NCBI GenBank assembly: GCA_916613615.1
Contig: OU744720.1
Coordinates: 2,087,749-2,151,748 of the forward strand
From: Steromphala cineraria
Taxonomy: Eukaryota > Mollusca > Gastropoda > Trochida > Trochidae
Direction of reading: 5' to 3'
DNA length: 64,000 bases
A model generated the notes under the pieces. That model made no database searches. It was not told the origin of the DNA and worked only from the letters and a program-made list of their open reading frames with translations. Numbering within the stretch: position 1 is the first letter of the stretch; every line of letters begins with the position of its first letter. The position numbers and the translations under genes were made by a program. Below are positions 45,957-56,161 of this stretch, one piece after another.

Positions 45957-46775
45957 CCAATGAACGACAGTCTATTTTCGATGTACTTTACATAGGCGGT
46001 AGCATTGCTTGAAACAGATATGTGTAGTCAGTACGCATTGTTCCTCACTGTAAAACTAATCAATACTTTACATTAAGATTTTGTTCACAGAAGTCCCACA
46101 ATAACGTTAACACAAACTACATGAGATCTTGAAAAATCAAAGCTTTTAATAGAATTTAAGTTTGCAGTCGGGAGGTTCTGACCATTTCTAAAGGTTTTAA
46201 TGCTATTTAAAAACTCATACGTCCTACATTGGATGTTTTTCTTAAGCGATAAAAATGCGATTACTTTGTCGAGAGTGAAACCTGCTTCAATCAAGCAAAA
46301 CTTTATAAAAAGTTTTTGTTCAAGGATATGCGGTATTATCGATATATCGGTATATTGCAATACAACAACAGCACAATACGAATCGGTACACACCTCTGAA
46401 AACATCCAATATATCAATGGTTTTAAAATAAACAATTTAAATCTAAAATTGGAGAAAACAAAACCAAATAAAACATGTTATAACAGGATCGTTTTTTACA
46501 AATTGTGAAGTAGGGTTGTGTAAATAGCTAAAATATGTGTAAAGGGTATGAACAGTGATTTAAAAATTGCCCTTTCCAACACGTCTGACAACTGAGCAAT
46601 GATGATCGTTTTTTACGCTCATATTTGAACATTATAGTATGCAAAATCTTTGTTTTAAAAGTATCAATGTATTGCAATACGCTTTTCTGTATAGTAATAT
46701 ATTGCAATACAGAAATGAGGAACGATACCCATCCGTAATATTGTTTATGTAAAAGGGGGAACTCCCAAACTCTAA
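45957..46775 (+). repeat. Tandem duplication, unit 2
   Basis: This is the direct repeat of 44,783-45,950 without the MITE-like insert. It has its own extra ~150 bp (46,273-46,420) that contains the AT-rich palindrome TATCGATATATCGGTATA and another ATTGCAATAC. Reading frames on both strands here (46,085-46,508) are not shared with unit 1 and are not called. Confidence 0.85.
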
Positions 46776-47146
46776 TTAGGTTTTAATCGTCGCCAATATT
46801 CACAATGCTTTGGACAGATCTGCGGTACGCCAGACACAATTTTATTTCCGACATTACCCAAGGAGGCATTGGTAAAAAGTTATTAAATTCAGTTTTCTTC
46901 TTTCTACACTTTCTTTCTTTCTTTTTTCGCCAATTCACAATCATAATGATTTTATGAGATAATGAAAAAAAAAAGTTTTCCGCCAATACTATTGCTATCA
47001 CCTTAAGTATTTATGTAATGAAAAATCACTATCTTCACTTACTCCAAAAACCATTACCTTTCATGCAATAATTGAAAGAGTGGAAATTAGCGAACAAAAA
47101 ATTACATGATATTTGGACTAAGTTAGAATGCAAGGAAACCAACTTC
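46776..47146. other. Interval with no recognised feature
   Basis: No gene or named repeat seen. Homopolymer-rich A/T tracts only. Confidence 0.45.
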
Positions 47147-47180
47147 AACCTAAACCTAAACCTAACCTAACCCTAACCCA
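47147..47180 (+). repeat. Short interstitial telomere-like tract
   Basis: CCTAAACCTAAACCTAACCT is followed by AACCCTAACCCA: about five degenerate units related to (CCCTAA)n, the complement of the metazoan TTAGGG repeat. Only the last two units are exact. It may be a chance or repair-derived tract. Confidence 0.6.
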
Positions 47181-47409
47181 CACTGCGGTATAGTAAATAA
47201 ATAATTTATGAACATGGCTGGCAAACTATAAAGTATACCAAATCCTTTCTTTGTTCATCTATAAAGAAATTCAAGAATAAAAGAAACTCAAGTGATTCAT
47301 AAAACGCTTTTAAAACAAACGTCAGTACTTATGTTGCTTGAATGCAGTGCCTCCGTATTAAGTGTCATCAATTTGAAAATAAATACTTTCCATGTTTGAC
47401 ATGACCAAA

Positions 47410-47745
47410 AAGTACGGGCCTTGATGTGTATGGGGATCACACAAGCAATGTTTCACTTTGAGATTAGGTTTTGTTTTGTAGGAAGTAGTTTGAGAATTTA
47501 TGGTTTCATAGCTTCACACTGGTTTTGGTGACTCGAATCCGGACGACTTACCCCCCATACCATCTCGCCGTACTACTGTTACCTGTGATCGATAACATTA
47601 TATAGGCTGTGTTTCAGTGAATCATTCAGTACAAGTGTGTTGGCTTCATCAAGTGTTTTGTTAAAGCTTGTGGGTAAAATAACGAGATATTGCTACAAGA
47701 CGATTAATCAAAATGTTATTGTATTTGTGAAACAAATTGCACAAC
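47410..47745 (+). promoter_or_regulatory. Candidate duplicated promoter block, copy 2
   Basis: This is the counterpart of 44,380-44,700. CTTACCCCCCATACCATCTC, GCCGTACTACTGTTACC, TATATAGG (47,599) and CAGTACAAGTGTGTTG (47,627) keep the 28-base TATA-to-CAGT spacing while intervening bases vary. The preceding GTATGGGGATCACAC also matches GTTTATGGGGATCACGC in copy 1. No downstream gene is recognised. Confidence 0.4.
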
Positions 47746-48419
47746 TTATATCTTTTGATTTAATCGTGTTAATTGATTTCATTCTGTTTTGTGACATCAG
47801 CATGGTATAAATATATTTATAGGTTATCTCTAAAGCCAATCACAATGGCTTTCGAATTTTCGATAAACAAGTTTTCGTGATATTAAGCTGTCAGTGCTTG
47901 AGATAAACATTTTGACACAAGATGAAAAGTAAACAATTTAAACTAGTAAACCGCATAGCAAATCACACTGACGCTCCACCTTAAGAGCGAGACGTTTTTA
48001 GTTTGGAGCAATGTTCTACTTTAGGAAAGGAGGTCATAGTTGTTGAGTTCAGAGTTTTTTTCAGATTATCTGTCTCAACTAGCTGTCTGCATATCTTACC
48101 TGTATATGTACATAGGTGTTAGGGAGATTTATTTTATTGAACTGATTTCAAAGTGTGTACTGTTATCAGCATATGAATTGTCTGAAATGATATGAGAGGG
48201 GTATGTCGATGTATAGATTGTTACTAAGTTTGTTACAAATAGTTATTTGTTATCCCAAAGCAGGTACAACCCCTGTACATTCATTTAAATATTTGATAAA
48301 GCAAATATGTTTGACATTGTAAATCAAACAAATGAAAGTATATAGTGATAACTGACAGAAGAGGCACAGAAAAATAGATCTGACAACTAATCGTATCTTC
48401 ACGATAACTTCATAAACTT
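47746..48419. other. Interval with no recognised feature
   Basis: AT-rich, no supported reading frame or repeat. Confidence 0.45.
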
Positions 48420-48721
48420 ATCTATATCTATATAGGGCAGGATCTTGTTATGACTGTCAAACATCAATTTGAGGTATGAAACCATTTATATACATTAAAT
48501 AAGAGGACGAAATGTGAGATATGAATCCTGTTACATACATTATGGGCGGACAAAATGTAAAATGTGAAACCTGTAATTTATGTTAAATGTGCGGACAAAA
48601 ATTTGAGATATTAAACCACTTAATTAAGCGAACAAAGTATGAGATATGCAATAAGATAAATGAAATAAATAAATATTCGTTAAATGATCAGCTCCGACAA
48701 CTTATCATATCTTCAAGATAA

Positions 48722-48895
48722 AGTTATCTATATCTATATAGGGCAGGACCATGTTATGACTGTCAAACATCTATTTGCTTGGAACAAATTCGAACTGTCT
48801 ATCTCGACAATGCTATATCATAGAGGTTTGCCGTCACTGGACTAGAGCATAGATCGTACCAGCACTATAAAAGGTCTTATGATATCAATGTTGTT
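48722..48895 (+). repeat. Dispersed ~180-bp repeat, copy before a MITE-like element
   Basis: GGGCAGGACCATGTTATGAC, TGTCAAACATCTATTTGCTT, GCCGTCACTGGACT and GGTCTTATGATATCAATGTT match 51,990-52,141 in the same orientation. In both places a MITE follows directly. A shorter third copy is at 48,430-48,470. Confidence 0.85.
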
Positions 48896-49200
48896 TTAAA
48901 GGGACAGTAGCAGGTTTTGGAGAAAAAATATTTTTTCAATTTTTCATGAATAATTAAGTTACTTCTCTAACTACTAAAAGAGTGAATGTAAAAAATAGGG
49001 GTCGTCAAAAGTCTATAATTTCACAAGTTTACACATATCCCCGAACGTTGATTGGTCTAGGGCATGGTCCTGTGATCGTAGTTTCATCGTTTCATTTCTA
49101 ATGAACTCACAAAAATAAGTGTTCATACTTGTGTGAACGTTTTCAAGTCGTGTGAGCATTCGCCGGAAATACTTTAATTCACCGTCCAACATCAAATCAA
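48896..49200. mobile_element. MITE-like relative of the TTAA family, diverged
   Basis: TTTAAAGGGACAGTAGCAGG (48,894-48,913) resembles the left end of the MITEs at 33,470 and 52,146 and follows the same host repeat as the latter. The right end is not recognisable. GTGTGAACGTTTTCAAG (about 49,131) may correspond to the internal GTGTGAACACCTT of the other copies. Confidence 0.45.
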
Positions 49201-49289
49201 ATTTTATTCAATAAACCTTTAGTCAAAAATACCAATGAAACTGTATTCATAGCTTTAATTCCAAGTAGTTTATAGAGATTATTAACTGA

Positions 49290-49411
49290 GTGTGTTTCCG
49301 TATCATTAATATCATATAATAGGAATAAAATTTGTATTATGCGAGCCTTTGGCGAGCATAATACATATATTTTTATTCCTATTATATGATATTAATGATA
49401 CGGAAACACAC
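49290..49411. repeat. Long near-perfect palindrome
   Basis: GTGTGTTTCCGTATCATTAA...GGAATAAAA (49,290-49,330) pairs with TTTTATTCC...TTAATGATACGGAAACACAC (49,371-49,411), 41 bp with no mismatch that I can see. The inner stem is GTATTATGC/GCATAATAC and the loop holds GAGCCTTTGGCGAG. Such a structure should extrude as a cruciform or give a very stable RNA hairpin if transcribed. Confidence 0.9.
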
Positions 49412-49435
49412 GAGGTTAATAATTTCTTTATCATA

Positions 49436-50678
49436 TAATGTCATTTAGAAATAAACGGGTTTAAACGAAAATATGATTCCTACTAAAAATATGTTTGACC
49501 TAGATTTCGCGGAGTAATTGCTTTCACAATAAACCAAGGTGAAGGTCATATTGTCGGCGATGTATAGTTGTGAACAGTCTAGAAATATTCCTTCACGAAA
49601 TGGTTTTTTTCACAGTGTTAGAAACGTCTTCTACAATCTATCGACATTTTCAGTCTAATTCCGAGTGCACGAGTAAACATTGTATCTTTTTATAACACAA
49701 AATGTGTAAGAACGACTTGTCAACGTCGCTACAACAGGGGAAGTAACTCTAACTGCATTTTGAAAAGCTGCATTGTCATTGTTGTTACGCCAGTTCAGTT
49801 ACGGTATCCTTAGACGAAACGCCGACTATTTGCGAAGGTAAAGTTGTTGCGTATGTTACTCCGCTACTAGATAATCTGTACTACCACTAGAATATGATTT
49901 GTTTTTGCTGATAAGTTGGTAACCGACACGGTCAAAGCGATCTATGCCTATGTTTTTCACGAAAATAGAAGCACATTTTTCTTTTCGATATTGTTAGCTG
50001 CATATCGTTATATTTTTTAAACCAACGATGAAAACAACTTGAAATGCTTGGAAAACCAAGCTATGATTTCTAAATTACAAATGCGTGATAAATTTACCCT
50101 GACGGATTTTGTACGATATTTTATTCGATAGAAACACAAAACCTGAAAACTCCCGACGACGTTATCAATGGTTAGTGACCGTTTTAGGACTCGCATGACA
50201 TGCATGGAGTTTTGAGAAAATAGTTCGTGTTTTGACCTAATTTGCATCTTTATCAGATTTTGAGGCAATCGGATACCAAGTTTAGCAGATAGCTTTATTG
50301 CATCGATAACACCCTACATTATATGATAAATTTGGATATGTAAAACATTCATGTTATTTCCTTTAGATCAGTTTATGACTGCAAACTACATATGATCGAA
50401 CGGAACGAAATGCATTTACAGTTGCTTTATAAACGAAACATTACGATCAATTTTGAGTAATGTATGGCGCAAAAAACCCAACCATATTCCAACTCATGTA
50501 AACACAATAGATGAAAGTGTTACGATTGAGCAGTTATTATAATCAAGTAACATTCACCACAGTTGTTTACATTTGATGACGAAGACACCCCTGGACATGG
50601 CGACCATGACACAACGTTATGCATAAGGCAGATAACTGTAGTCACATGAACAAAGGGAGATAACTCTCAAATATTTTT
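49436..50678. other. Interval with no recognised feature
   Basis: No supported gene. A frame of 83 codons at 50,017-50,268 (minus) has no recognisable motif. The common mollusc word AAAGGGAGATAACTC occurs at 50,652. Confidence 0.45.
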
Positions 50679-50691
50679 ATTCTTGACAGAG

Positions 50692-51976
50692 ATTACCATT
50701 CTTCAAGAGACGTGTTGAATGAGTGCGTTGAATATGTCATGTGTGATTGGAGCCATGGCAAACTACCCTTAGGGTTAGCGGCTCGACAACTCGCTCACAA
50801 GTGCAAAATTCAAGATTTACAACTAAATACCCCATTCAAGCTTCCCAAATCAGCCCCATGGTGTCTTACCCAACCATCACTTAATACTGATTTGGCCTCA
50901 GTTATACATAAACAAACGAGTCCTATTATCATAAAATCAGTAGCATCTGATTTCATCAATACACGCTACCATGGATTTAACCATATTTATACAGATGCAT
51001 CTAAAGATCCTGCTACAGGACACGTTGGCGCAGCTTTCTATATTCCATCTTTAGAGGTAGAAGAACTGTTTAGATTACAAGATCATTTGTCAGTTTTTGC
51101 AGCAGAATTAACAGCTATTCTAATGGCTCTAGTGTGGGTAAAAAATCATAATCTTGAATCAATCATTTTTACCGATTCCTTAGCAGCGGTTCAAGCAATT
51201 CACTCAGGTGCAAACGGGCAACGCAGTGACATTCTATATGAAATATTACATCTTGGTACCGTTTGAATGAAACTTATATAAGCTGTGACATAATATGGGT
51301 TCCTGCACATGTAGGTCTCCATGGAAACGAGAAAGCTGACCAGCTTGCAAAATCGTCCTTATCCAAACCCTACGTGGATTTTGAGGATATATATCCAGTG
51401 CCAAAGGATATCTATGCTTCTGTGAATACATAAATCTATGAACAGTGGCAAAACGACTGGGATAGGGGCAACACTGCCAGACATATGCATAGCTCATGCC
51501 CTAAAGTTGTTAAGCACGCCAAGATTCGTCGACAAAACCGGATAGACGAAGTGATCCTCACTCGTTTAAGACTTGGCCATTGTGGACTAAATGCTTACAA
51601 GCACGTTTTAGACAATGATTCATCTCCGTCGTGTGTTCATTGTTTTAATAATTGTCCAGAGACTGTCATTCATTATCTTGTTGAATGTGAAGGGCATAAA
51701 GATCATCGTGAAGAACTCAGAGAGGTTGTTATGTCCAAATCAAATATTTTCTCACTAAGATCTATTCTTGCTGAAAATTTTATGTTTGGTGAAGTCCAAA
51801 GATCAGTTTTAAATTTTGTCAAGAACACTGGCAAATATGACCTCATATAACATTTAATACTCAATTTTAAATTTTAAATGTTTTTAACTCTCAATAATCA
51901 CTCCAAGTGCCGGGCGCATGTAGGTCATATTTGACCCAAACTTCGCCCTTAATTTCACCTAACTACCTACCTACCT
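50692..51976 (+). mobile_element. 5'-truncated RNase H-bearing LINE with target duplication
   Basis: The copy is bounded by direct repeats ATTCTTGACAGAG at 50,679-50,691 and 51,977-51,989. The 3' end is a (CTAC)n/(CTAC)CTA tail. Only the RNase H domain, the C-terminal Cys/His region and the 3' UTR remain, as expected of 5' truncation on target-primed insertion. The clean 13-bp duplication suggests it is younger than the other LINEs here. Confidence 0.88.
50712..51850 (+). pseudogene. LINE ORF2 remnant: RNase H and C-terminal domain
   Basis: The first frame (50,712-51,255) has RNase H residues in order: IYTDASKD (first Asp), AELTAILMAL (Glu), IFTDSLAAVQAI (second Asp). After a one-base frameshift near 51,255 it reads SCDIIWVPAHVGLHGNEKAD (the His and last Asp), then VPKDIYASVNT, a stop at 51,431, and IYEQWQNDWDRGN. 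From 51,485 the frame continues through KIRRQNRIDEVILTRLRLGH and a Cys/His motif CVHCFNNCPETVIHYLVEC to the stop at 51,850. RNase H in this place occurs in the I, Nimb, Jockey-related and R1 groups of LINEs. The enzyme would remove RNA from the RNA-DNA hybrid. One frameshift and one stop make this copy inactive. Confidence 0.9.
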
Positions 51977-51989
51977 ATTCTTGACAGAG

Positions 51990-52141
51990 CAGGATCATGT
52001 AATGACTGTTAAACATCTATTTGCTTGGAACAAAATCAAACAATCTATCTCGCCAAGGCTATATCATTAAGTTTTGCCGTCACTGGACTTGAGCATGGAT
52101 CGTACCAGCACTATTAAAGGTCTTATGATATCAATGTTGTC
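51990..52141 (+). repeat. Dispersed ~180-bp repeat, copy after the LINE
   Basis: CAGGATCATGTAATGACTGT, CATCTATTTGCTTGGAAC, GCCGTCACTGGACTTGAGCA and GGTCTTATGATATCAATGTT match 48,722-48,895. The LINE inserted at the left edge of this copy. Confidence 0.85.
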
Positions 52142-52145
52142 TTAA

Positions 52146-52477
52146 ACGGGAAGTAGCAGTTTTTTTTGTAAAAATTATTTTTCACTGATATCACTGTATT
52201 ATTTTGAAATTGTCAAAAATCTCAATGCACAAACCAAACATCCATAGACAGAATACAAATTATAAAGATTCATTTATAGTGCATTTGCGGTCATTTTTGT
52301 GTGAACACCTTCAATTCATTTGGTGTGAGAAAAAGGAATAGCATAGCGTGACTTTAATTATATATTTGTTTTATTACTGATTCATTTACTTTAAATACAT
52401 TGTCATTCAATTTGAACCATTTCATTTAATTTTCCTGACATCGCCTTATATTCCACCTAAAACGTGCTACTGCCCCT
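52146..52477. mobile_element. MITE with TTAA target duplication (copy 2)
   Basis: The left end ACGGGAAGTAGCAGTTTT (mutated relative to copy 1) and right end AAAACGTGCTACTGCCCCT are flanked by TTAA at 52,142-52,145 and 52,478-52,481. Internal words such as AATCTCA..ACACAA, AAGATTCA and TTTTCCTGACAT are shared with 33,470-33,825, confirming a family. Confidence 0.85.
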
Positions 52478-52481
52478 TTAA

Positions 52482-52800
52482 CTTACGATATTTTATAATA
52501 ACAAATAGTTTGGAATGACAATATGATGAAACCTTTAACATTGACTTTTGGCATTATATCGCGTCATTTTATCATCAATTATGTTGACTATATATGGTAC
52601 ACAGTCAGATTTGGCTGAGATTCTCATATGGAGAAAGAGTTTGATAGATGGGGTCAAGATGTTAATCCTTGAACACACATCCAATCACATGCACTCAGAC
52701 ACCAATCACTACATGTCAAACCAATCTGTTTGGACAGATCTCAATGCGAGTCATTCTTATTAGAGGGGCAGTTAATATTTCATATTAATACGGTAATGAC
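52482..52800. other. Interval with no recognised feature
   Basis: No gene seen. A 71-codon frame (52,548-52,763) has no recognisable motif. Confidence 0.4.
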
Positions 52801-53400
52801 CTAGCATATGAAAACCGTTACGCTAAATTTATCTTTTTTTATTGATATGCGGTCGTTATAGGAAGAAGCATGTAAATGGCTTCGGCTAATAGCACTGTTA
52901 CATTTAATCAGTTCATCATAGGCACTGGGGATAGGATACCCTTGATCCCTGTTAATCAGAGGTCGGAATCTTTTGATGTTAATTCCTTCAGTTATTTTTC
53001 GTTTCGTCCAGTCTGATTGGTTGGTGGCAAGTATCTTAACGTTGGTCCAGTTGATTTGATGGTTAGGATTGGCTTCAATGTGTTCTGCTATGGCTGATTT
53101 CCTGTCAAGTTTTGAGGTTGATGATTGATGCTCCTTTATCCTTGTGTTTACTGGCCGTAAGGTTTCTCCTACATAGGAGTGCCCACAGTTGCAGTCAATT
53201 TTATATACCACTCCCTTAGGATTGATACTTTTGTTCTTGGGTTGTTTTCTGCCATTTGCCTGCAGAAGGTTGTTGATAGTTGTGGAGGTAGAGAAGGTAG
53301 TATCTATTCCTGCTTGTTGTTTTAGCAGCCTGCTGATTTGGTGGGATGGTTTACCGATGTATGGTATAGAAATCTTCATATATTGCATCTTTGCAATTAA
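52801..53400 (-). pseudogene. Penelope-like element, C-terminal GIY-YIG endonuclease
   Basis: The minus-strand frame (stop at 52,801) reads KISIPYIGKPSHQISRLLKQ, the linker after the RT of Penelope-like elements, then GVVYKIDCNCGHSYVGETLR. Here VYKI and YVG stand for the GIY and YIG motifs and CNC for the cysteine pair typical of the animal forms. RIKEHQSS..., then SAIAEHIEANPNHQINWTNV and KRKITEGINIKRFRPLINRD (the conserved Glu region, with N.RD..) follow. This nuclease nicks DNA for target-primed reverse transcription. The RT itself is missing. The frame runs upstream to 53,661 through sequence unlike Penelope proteins, so the 5' border of the element is near 53,400 and the longer frame is accidental. 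The nuclease part itself shows no stop. Confidence 0.88.
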
Positions 53401-53916
53401 ACAACACCAAGCAGAACCCGGTTCTTGTATTGGAAGAAGAAAAAGAAGAAGAACGAGAAGACTCGATATATTTGAAAAGTAATTGGAAAATGCAATATCA
53501 TTGAACAAAAGTATACAGGGGAACAGACGTAGTTTACACCGGGTGCACGAGACGCACGAGGCCGGATGAGAGACAAGTGTGCACGCGGACGGGTGTGAAT
53601 CTACAGAGAGATGAGAGTCTTTATCCTGGGTTGGAGGCTGCGTACCAGCTGTTTCTAACAACCTTCTAAAACAACCAAATTACCCAAAGCATGCAAAGGT
53701 AAAACTTTGACTGTAGTTGGTTCCTTTTTGACCAGAAAAGTAAAAGTTTTGCTAATTTTGAACTTGGCAATGTTTTCTGTGTTGGCATAAACCTTTAAGC
53801 TGTCCGCAATGTTAGCCGAGTTTGACCAGGTTTCGAGAGTTTGTGTACTGCATTGACACACTACTTTAAACTTTGACAGTTCTTTTCATCAACCGTATGT
53901 ACCAAGGCAGCTCGAA
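53401..53916. other. Interval between Penelope fragment and LINE, no gene recognised
   Basis: The open minus frame continues through this region but gives low-complexity serine-, cysteine- and leucine-rich peptide with no motif. A short purine-rich (GAAGAA) tract is at 53,434-53,462. A 68-codon minus frame at 53,655-53,861 is also unrecognised. Confidence 0.45.
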
Positions 53917-54401
53917 GAATGCGTCGACGTGGAGGCGAACCCACGTCCGAGACAGAGCGCTAGCCACCAGACAAGAGACAAGCCCAAACAGACCAGGCTA
54001 GTTTTCACTGACAACGCTGATGCTAGTGACTCCGACCAGGGAACTGAAGACATTGCTGGTATGTTCATATTCAACATATTAGAAAAGATATGAAGGCTTT
54101 AATTCTGAAGTTTGATAAAGTGAGTAATGATATTAAACGTGTACAGAAGATCATCAATGAAGAAAACATAAAGTTAAGAGAAAAGCTAAATGATTTGGAA
54201 TTGAAATTGGATAAATATCAGGCGCAAAGCAGGAGAAATAATGTTATAGTACATGGTCTTTTTTGGTGATGAACACGAGTCGTGGGTTGACTCCGAGAAA
54301 ACTTTCAGAACATTTATGAGAACCCAGCTTAGTAATATTAGTATGTCAGATGCTGATAAAATATCAATTGAAAGAGCCCATCGAATGAAAAGACAATCAA
54401 G
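53917..54401 (+). pseudogene. LINE ORF1, N-terminal part (interrupted)
   Basis: Broken plus frames give RLVFTDNADASDSDQGTED, then HIRKDMKALILKFDKV and IKLREKLNDLELKLDKYQAQ (a coiled coil), SRRNNVIVHGL, and after a frameshift DESWVDSEKTFRTFM and ISIERAHRM. The order coiled coil, (N/S)RRNN...I.GL, then ...I.RAHR is that of L1/Tx1-type ORF1 nucleic-acid chaperones. These bind LINE RNA and form the particle that carries it to the nucleus. The frame stops at the Harbinger element (TTAA at 54,402) and resumes at 57,354. The first codons are not certain. Confidence 0.8.
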
Positions 54402-54421
54402 TTAAGCCCCTTACACATGCA

Positions 54422-54492
54422 CCCGTTTACTTATGGGAGTACATTTACTTGTGGAGTATATATACTTACAGGAGTAAAAGTATCTTTACATT
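54422..54492. promoter_or_regulatory. Left subterminal repeats of the Harbinger element
   Basis: GTTTACTTATGGGAGTA, ATTTACTTGTGGAGTA, TATACTTACAGGAGTA repeat at a spacing of about 17-22 bases. The right end has matching words in both orientations (57,150-57,330: TTTACTTATGGAGTAAA, TTTACTTAGGGAGTA, TTACTCCAGGAGC, TTTACTTACCGTGAGCA). Clusters like this are likely binding sites for the transposase or its SANT-type partner (inference). Confidence 0.55.
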
Positions 54493-54596
54493 GCGTTCAC
54501 ATGGGATTTTAACCAATGGGAGTATTTCTTAAATTTGCATATAATTCAGACACTTGATAACTGAAAATAGAACTGATATGAACACAGACAGACATC

Positions 54597-55708
54597 TTGA
54601 GCAAGCTACTGATAACCAAGCAAAGGAAAGCTTTCCAGTATCTCCTGTGTACTGGTCTTGTCCTTGGATGTTCCAAAGAAAGGCAGGTGTGGTCAAGAAA
54701 GCGGTCACGGACATGGTGGGAAGATATAGTTGGCGGAAGCTTTACAACTAAGGAGTGGATAGAAAATTTCAGGATGACAGAAGAAACCTTTAACTTTCTT
54801 TGCGAAGAGCTACATCCGTATCTGCCTAACAATGGTGCATTTTCAGGGAGCCATTTGACCCCAACCACAGAGTAGCCATTACAGTTTATTGGTTGGCCAG
54901 CAATGCCGAATATCGCACTGTCGGTAATCTGTTTGGGGTAGGAAGCTCAACAGTGTGTAACTGTGTTCACACAGTCTGCACAGCTATTTTGGAATTTCTT
55001 CTCCCGAATTTTGTCACATTTCCAACCGGTGAGAAGGTTTGGGGGTTTCCGAACTGTGCGGGTGCGATTGACGGAACACATATTTCTATTATAGCACCAC
55101 CTGTTGCACATGGTGATTACCTAAATAGGAAGGGGTGGTACTCAATCATCCTTCAAGCCCCTTGTGATTTCAAGTACCTAATCACTGACATCAACATTGG
55201 GTGGCCTGGCCGAGTCCATGACGCCCGGGTGTTTGAAAACTCAGAAATCTTCTACAAAGGCGAAACAAACTATCTTTTCCCAAATCTACCTAAAAAGCTT
55301 GTATGCCAGGACAAGGTTATCAACATGCCAATTGTGCTTCTTGCCGATGCAGCTTATCCCCTGAAGACATGGCTCTTGAAACTATTCACACATATCAACG
55401 ACCTGACGGCAACACAGAGAATATACAATTACAAACACAGCAGAGCTCGCATGACTATCGAGAATACATTTGGGCGCCTTAAGGGAAGGTGGAGACGCAT
55501 ACAGAAGAGACTTGACACAGATGTAGAGTTTGCTAGTACAGTTGTCACTGCGTGTGTTTTTCTCCATAACATCTGCGAGATGAAGCATGAGCAGTATGTG
55601 GAAGCTGAAGTCGATGCATACGAGCATGATGCAGTGACTGACGATGAAGACGTCACTTGCGCAAAAACTCTCCGTAATGATTTGGCAACATATTTCGCTA
55701 ATGTCTGA
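54597..55708 (+). pseudogene. Harbinger DDE transposase with one frameshift
   Basis: The first frame (54,597-54,875) gives RQVWSRKRSRTWWEDIVGGS and FRMTEETFNFLCEELHPYL, the N-terminal helical region of PIF/Harbinger nucleases. The reading shifts by one base in the T-run at 54,839-54,842, then continues REPFDPNHRVAITVYWLA and YRTVGNLFGVGSSTVCNCV (a helix-turn-helix-like block). The DDE_Tnp_4 domain follows: GAIDGTHI (Asp, residue 60 counted from the Met at 54,893), HDARVFENS, LLADAAYPLKTWLL (Asp 152), IENTFGRLKGRW (Glu 190). The stop at 55,708 is followed by an AATAAA at 55,742. The catalytic triad is complete. A single lost T inactivates the frame, unless it is an assembly error or an intron border. 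The enzyme would cut and paste this element and related non-autonomous ones. Confidence 0.9.
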
Positions 55709-55711
55709 GAA

Positions 55712-56161
55712 ACAGATGTAATGTGTCATGCTATTCTGATCAATAAAGCCAGAAGTTTCAATTGCATTATTTTTATTAAAGTAATCAAATCATAAATAAC
55801 GTTTACATGAAAATCTTCAATGACAACATACAGCGATGCAAATACAATTTATGTATCTCTCTAAACAAATGTTTTCGGATTGAAAATTACAGAAAATTAC
55901 TCTGGTGACAGATTTTTAACCCCAAAGAAACTGCTGCATTACTTTCGCATTGTAATCTCCAATACATATTCTAAGGAACCGAGATCATAAAACTATCTAT
56001 AGAAAACTTCTCTAAAATAAGCTTTCCAGTTTTGGAAATGTCCTTATTCCAGATATTCCTTTTAGTGACGAGTGATTATAACTGTCATTCATAACAAAAT
56101 TATTTAACAAAAAAAAACGTCGTCTGACCCAGATTCATGGAGTAACATTCGATCAGTAACT
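55712..56161. other. Interval between the two convergent Harbinger genes
   Basis: This spacer of about 450 bp is AT-rich and contains a polyadenylation word AATAAA (55,742) for the transposase. No further gene is seen. Confidence 0.5.

Noticed and set aside
46085..46508. 116-codon minus and 102-codon plus frames
   Set aside because: They overlap each other on opposite strands and are not kept in the homologous duplication unit at 44,783-45,950.
55382..55729. 115-codon minus frame under the Harbinger transposase
   Set aside because: It is the antisense shadow of the DDE domain, whose catalytic motifs are on the plus strand.
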